Source of the DNA: Ferruginibacter sp. HRS2-29
Lineage (GTDB): Bacteria; Bacteroidota; Bacteroidia; Chitinophagales; Chitinophagaceae
Direction: 5' to 3'
Assembly: GCF_024343615.1 (NCBI RefSeq)
Contig: NZ_RJUB01000123.1
Coordinates: 111,445 to 175,444 of the forward strand
DNA: 64,000 bases
Shown here: positions 60,894 through 64,000 of the stretch, one piece after another
Position numbering within the stretch: position 1 is the stretch's first letter
Layout of the letters: every line of letters starts with the position of its first letter
Notes under the pieces: generated by a model
Database searches by the model: none
What the model saw: the letters and a program-made list of their open reading frames with translations, nothing else
Told to the model about the DNA's origin: nothing
Program-made: the position numbers and the translations under genes

Positions 60894-61709
60894 TAAATGC
60901 GCTCCGCAAAACTTACAAAATTTCGCATCCGTCTCATGCCCCTGCTTCAAACATACCGGGCAGGTTTGTGTAGTTAATTTCTCTTTCCGCATCTCATTGG
61001 CAATGCTTGCCGAAAGTATCCCGGTTGGTACCGCGATGATACAGTACCCCAGCAGCATGATAAATGAAGCCAGCACTTTTCCTAAGGGAGTAATGGGGGA
61101 AATATCGCCATAACCCACGGTAGTAAGCGTTACGATGGCCCAGTACACACTTTGCGGAATGCTGTTGAAAGATTTGTTGACATTGTGCTCTATCACAAAC
61201 ATGAACGAGCCTGCGATGACGGTGATCAATATCACTGAAAAAAAGAATACCAATATTTTTCTTCGGGCTGCCCATAAGGCATTGACAAGGAAAAGGCTTT
61301 CGTTAAGAAAATGCACCATCTTGAAGATGCGAAAAACCCGTAGCAATCTCAATGCCCTTATCACCAGCAAAAAATGCAGCGAAGGGAATATGATGGCCAG
61401 GTAAGTAGGTACAATGGCCAGCAGATCGATGACGCCGTAAAAACTTTTGATATAACCCATTGGCCTGGGTACAGCTATCAGCCGCAGGATGTATTCGATG
61501 GTGAAGATAACTGTGAACATCAACTCGATCACTACAAAGAGGTGCCAGTATTTTGCATACAGGCTCTCCACACTCTCCAGGCATATGACCACGATGCTGG
61601 CGGTAATGAGCAACAGCAGGCATATATCAAATATTTTTCCGGCAACAGTATCCGACTCGAAGATGACTTCGTAGAGTTTGGTGCGCCAGGTTTTTGGGGG
61701 TTGCTGCAT
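60891..61709 (-). CDS. Voltage-gated potassium channel with C-terminal zinc ribbon
   Basis: A 272-residue six-helix channel of the ion_trans family. A voltage-sensor-like S4 segment with regular positive residues (VIRALRLLRVFRIFKMV, about 115-131) precedes the pore helix and the K+-selectivity filter TVGYGD in VTLTTVGYGDISP. The final about 25 residues (CPVCLKQGHETDAKFCKFC) hold two CxxC pairs, a zinc-ribbon-like tail that is not part of the channel core. The length fits small Kv-type channels. The stop is at the edge of the repeat element at 60558. Confidence 0.9.
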   Translation of the reverse strand: MQQPPKTWRTKLYEVIFESDTVAGKIFDICLLLLITASIVVICLESVESLYAKYWHLFVVIELMFTVIFTIEYILRLIAVPRPMGYIKSFYGVIDLLAIVPTYLAIIFPSLHFLLVIRALRLLRVFRIFKMVHFLNESLFLVNALWAARRKILVFFFSVILITVIAGSFMFVIEHNVNKSFNSIPQSVYWAIVTLTTVGYGDISPITPLGKVLASFIMLLGYCIIAVPTGILSASIANEMRKEKLTTQTCPVCLKQGHETDAKFCKFCGAHL

Positions 61710-61737
61710 GGGGAAGATGTTTCAAGTTTTATACCGT

Positions 61738-61908
61738 TTTTAACCACTAAGGCTCAAAGGAACCAAGGTTCACAAAGTTTAATTCCCGCTTTGCGGGAAG
61801 GGAAGACGGAACGCAGATAGCTATGATACTTTTGATCTTAGCAGATAAATACCATTTTTTTCTCTTCTATCCTTTGTGAGCCTTTGTCCCTTCGCGTCTT
61901 TGTGGTTA
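61738..61908. repeat. Inverted repeat of ACCACAAAG/ CACAAAGG words with nested GC-rich hairpin
   Basis: The left arm (61738-61778) reads TTTTTAACCACTAAGGCTC, then AAAGGAACC and TTCACAAAG. The right arm (about 61870-61908) reads CCTTTGTGAGCCTTTGTCCC then GTCTTTGTGGTTAAAA. An inner CCCGCTTTGCGGG hairpin follows the left arm. Same word type as 13768-13869. It lies between the channel start and the ROK gene stop. Confidence 0.78.
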
Positions 61909-61910
61909 AA

Positions 61911-61933
61911 AAAACGCGCCGCAGGCGCCGTTT
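61911..61933 (-). terminator. Terminator of the ROK gene
   Basis: GCGCC and GGCGC flank a GCA loop, extended by AAAC/GTTT with one bulged base. On the minus strand it directly follows the ROK stop (61934) and is followed by seven T. Confidence 0.65.
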
Positions 61934-63121
61934 CTACAACACTGGTAACAGGTCATACTTATCCATCACCAGCGCCGCCGCCCCTATCAGTTCCGCATCA
62001 TACCGCAGCGACGATATCTTCACCTTCGTATTTTCCGCAATTGCCGCCAGGCTATGGTCGGCAATGGCCTGCTGCACCGGCGTTATCCAGATGCTACCTG
62101 CCACGGAGCCCCGTCCGCTCAATACGATCAGTTCGGGGTTGAGCACATGTATGAGCACCGAAATACCCCGCCCTATATGATACCCCGCCTCCGACAACAA
62201 TTCTATCGCAAATTGATCGCCCAGCAATGCCGCTTCCATGATGGCTTTGGTAGCCGCTTCCACCTCGTCGATGGATATTCCTGCCAGCTTCGATTGCCTT
62301 CCTTCATTCAATCCTTTGATGGCTTTTTCGGCCACTACCAGCAGGGAAGTTTCCGTTTGCAGGCAACCCGTTTTGCCGCAGCTGCATTTTTTCCCGTTGT
62401 CAAATAGCGGGATATGGCTGAACTCTCCCGCAAATCCATTAGCACCTTTAAACAATTCGCCCTGTACGATCACCCCCAGCCCGATACCCCAGCCGATGTT
62501 GAGCACCATCACATTTTTTTTGCCGCGGGCAATGCCGAGCTTCAGTTCCGCCAGGGCTATCAACCCCGAATCATTATCGATCACCACGGGTATGCTCGTC
62601 TTCGATTGTATATAACTCACCACGCTGCTGCCCTTCTCCGGTTTGAGGAAGAGCAGGTTGATGCCTTTATTTACATCCACCAGCCCGGGCATACCGATGC
62701 CGATGCCGGCTATCTTGTTTTCGGGTACCCCACACTGTGAGATGAAGTCTTCAATATGATTGGTCAGTTCCTTCAGCGAATTCGGGTTGTCCGTAAGCGT
62801 CAGCGCAAAGCTTTTCACCTGGCTTACATAATTATTGCGCATATCGAGCAATACGATCCTCGTCACCAGCTGGTCCATCGCCACGGCTATCACGTACATC
62901 AGCTCCTGCTTGATGGAGTACATCTGCGGCCGCCTGCCGCCGGTAGATGCCGCCAGGCCGGTCTCCATCACTTTACCTTCTTCTATCAGTTCGTTGAGCA
63001 GCTTGGTAATGAGCGGTACGCTCTTGCCGTTGCTCTTGCTGAGGTCGGCACAGGAAAGGGCATCAGAGAAGTAAAGGTCTTTGATGATCCGGCGTTTGAT
63101 GATGTTGTTTTTGTTGAGCAT
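61934..63121 (-). CDS. ROK-family transcriptional regulator
   Basis: A 395-residue repressor-type ROK protein (NagC/Mlc/XylR family). The start is the ATG at 63121 (MLNKNNIIKRRIIKDLYFSDALS); an upstream in-frame ATG adds eight residues. The N-terminal about 80 residues form a winged helix-turn-helix (SCADLSKSNGKSVPLITKLL). The ROK domain shows GIGIGMPGLVDVNKG, IDNDSGLIALAELKLG and the zinc-binding CSCGKTGCLQTETS, with GLGVIVQGELFKGANGFAGEF. Such proteins sense a sugar or phosphosugar and control sugar-use genes. No sugar catabolic operon is adjacent, so its target is unclear. An IS256-type element ends about 130 bases upstream. Confidence 0.93.
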   Translation of the reverse strand: MLNKNNIIKRRIIKDLYFSDALSCADLSKSNGKSVPLITKLLNELIEEGKVMETGLAASTGGRRPQMYSIKQELMYVIAVAMDQLVTRIVLLDMRNNYVSQVKSFALTLTDNPNSLKELTNHIEDFISQCGVPENKIAGIGIGMPGLVDVNKGINLLFLKPEKGSSVVSYIQSKTSIPVVIDNDSGLIALAELKLGIARGKKNVMVLNIGWGIGLGVIVQGELFKGANGFAGEFSHIPLFDNGKKCSCGKTGCLQTETSLLVVAEKAIKGLNEGRQSKLAGISIDEVEAATKAIMEAALLGDQFAIELLSEAGYHIGRGISVLIHVLNPELIVLSGRGSVAGSIWITPVQQAIADHSLAAIAENTKVKISSLRYDAELIGAAALVMDKYDLLPVL

Positions 63122-63250
63122 GGGGAGTGCGTGGGTGTGGGGCAAAGTTTGGGAAAGATGGGGGGATGGGGAAATTTATTTTTTTGGGCAACTTTAAAGT
63201 TACTTATAAGCTATAAAATAATAATTATACCTAAACCGCAACTTTTTTAT

Positions 63251-64000
63251 GACACTATCCCATAAAGTGTGTAAGTAAAATATTAGGGTTTGGCTTTTTT
63301 ATTAAAGCTGAACCCTTTTTTCAAATATTGTTAAGAACTGGTTTAGGATTAAGCCCCAGTTCTGTATGGGCATCGTCCATTTTTTCGTAGCCTCTCTCAG
63401 GGCCAAAAATACAGATTTTAAAACTGCCTCATCTGTCGGGAATGATAATTTGTTTTTGGTATACTTCCTTATTTTACCGTTCAGATTTTCTATAAGATTG
63501 GTGGTGTAAATGATTTTTCTGATTTCAAGCGGGAAGTCAAAAAATACGGTGAGTTCCTCCCAGTTATCCTCCCAGGATTTAATGGCATATGGATATTTAT
63601 GGTTCCATTGCGAAGCAAAATGTTCCAGTGAAGCTTTAGCTGCCTGTTTGGTAGGCGCATCATAAATCTGCTTCATATCCTTTGTAAACTGTCTTTTATC
63701 TTTCCATACGACATACCTGGCTGAGTTACGGATCTGATGTACCACACATATCTGTGTCTGTGATTGAGGGAACACTTGCTTGATAGTTTGTGTAAATCCA
63801 TTGAGATTGTCGGTAGCTGTAATAAGGATATCTTCCACGCCTCTTGCCTTCAAATCGGTTAATACACCCAACCAGAATGCGGCGCTTTCACTTTTGCCCA
63901 ACCACATACCCAGTACTTCTTTTTTACCGTCCCTATTGAGTCCTACGGCCAGGTAAATGGTTTTGTTGATGACCTTACTATTCTCCCTCACCTTAAAAAC
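63251..64000 (-). mobile_element. IS256-family insertion sequence (one end, partial)
   Basis: The transposase gene is truncated by the window edge, and the element's end is placed at about 63251 (GACACTATCCCATAAAGTGT), a probable terminal inverted repeat. The other end and any 8-9 bp target duplication lie outside the window. The exact boundary is my estimate. The insertion lies upstream of the ROK regulator and may carry or block promoters there. Confidence 0.75.
63302..64000 (-). CDS. IS256-family transposase (partial, N-terminus beyond the window)
   Basis: The visible 232 residues are the C-terminal half of a mutator-type DDE transposase. The frame is open to the window edge and reads [20 protein letters not shown], typical of the mid-catalytic region of IS256 transposases, so the real start lies further left on the complementary strand. 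The second catalytic Asp is in [13 protein letters not shown], and the glutamate in [15 protein letters not shown]. The last residues are [11 protein letters not shown], and the stop is about 50 bases from the inferred IS end. The reading frame appears intact in this part, so the element could be active. Confidence 0.93.
   Translation of the reverse strand, partial: VFKVRENSKVINKTIYLAVGLNRDGKKEVLGMWLGKSESAAFWLGVLTDLKARGVEDILITATDNLNGFTQTIKQVFPQSQTQICVVHQIRNSARYVVWKDKRQFTKDMKQIYDAPTKQAAKASLEHFASQWNHKYPYAIKSWEDNWEELTVFFDFPLEIRKIIYTTNLIENLNGKIRKYTKNKLSFPTDEAVLKSVFLALREATKKWTMPIQNWGLILNQFLTIFEKRVQL

Overview
The window reads as chromosome of a Bacteroidota bacterium, most likely a member of the Chitinophagaceae or a close relative. 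The grounds are type IX secretion C-terminal sorting domains (a gliding-motility-associated type B domain at 45636-49448 and a type A domain at 50534-53098), promoters of the Bacteroidota pattern TAnnTTTG, weak Shine-Dalgarno signals with several TTG/GTG starts, and lineage-typical families (DUF4293, GldM-like, propeller-type sensor kinase, S9 peptidases). No rRNA, tRNA, CRISPR array or prophage was found.

Layout. 1-3.2 kb: polysaccharide export (a Wzz-type chain-length protein cut by the window edge, and a Wza-like SLBB protein). 3.2-7.5 kb: FabK-like oxidoreductase, sugar nucleotidyltransferase, glyA, DUF4293. 7.6-12.8 kb: a thrABC operon (fused aspartokinase-homoserine dehydrogenase, homoserine kinase, threonine synthase) preceded by a previously unannotated 26-codon threonine-rich leader peptide and a hairpin with a U-tract, which together look like a classical attenuator. 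12.8-25 kb: GldM-like lipoprotein, uvrA, an ECF sigma factor, dsbD with a free-standing DsbD N-domain, purQ, a membrane protein, an exported unknown, and a TIGR01777 epimerase. 25-31.6 kb: ABC exporter pair, a metzincin protease, a DPP IV-type S9 peptidase, a rhomboid protease. 31.7-41.9 kb: FadN-like beta-oxidation enzyme, WG-repeat protein, a propeller histidine kinase with its LuxR-type regulator, metG. 42-53 kb: sigma/anti-sigma pair, two LD-carboxypeptidases flanking a giant T9SS adhesin-like protein, a secreted reprolysin-like protease. 53-63 kb: two paralogous alpha/beta hydrolases, rhodanese, Kup potassium transporter, S9 peptidase, Kv-type channel, ROK regulator. 63.25-64 kb: the end of an IS256-family insertion sequence.

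The most striking content lies between the genes. Many intergenic gaps are filled by inverted-repeat elements of several sequence families. One family (four copies: 4202, 25054, 53963, 60558) is a roughly 200-340 bp element with a long backbone palindrome and two lateral mini-hairpins, so it could fold as a cruciform or cloverleaf. It is flanked by arrays of a 7-bp word (AATTACG). Other elements have arms made of different words, mostly also 7 bp long (AATGGAT, AGTCAAT/AGTGAAT, AATTAAT, AATTCTT, TTGTCGG). In each the two arms match each other much better than they match other elements, and several arms begin inside the stop codon of the neighbouring gene. One such 7-bp array lies in frame inside metG, and a 9-bp variant encodes the N-terminus of an alpha/beta hydrolase. 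Further families are AAACCTCCGGGGTTT, TCACCCCAACCCC, GTTGTTGGTG, ACCACAAAGG-like words, GCCGGGAAGACGGGAAG, and a nine-unit 17-bp tandem array. The repeat system is the part that most deserves follow-up. The thr attenuator is the most directly testable regulatory element.
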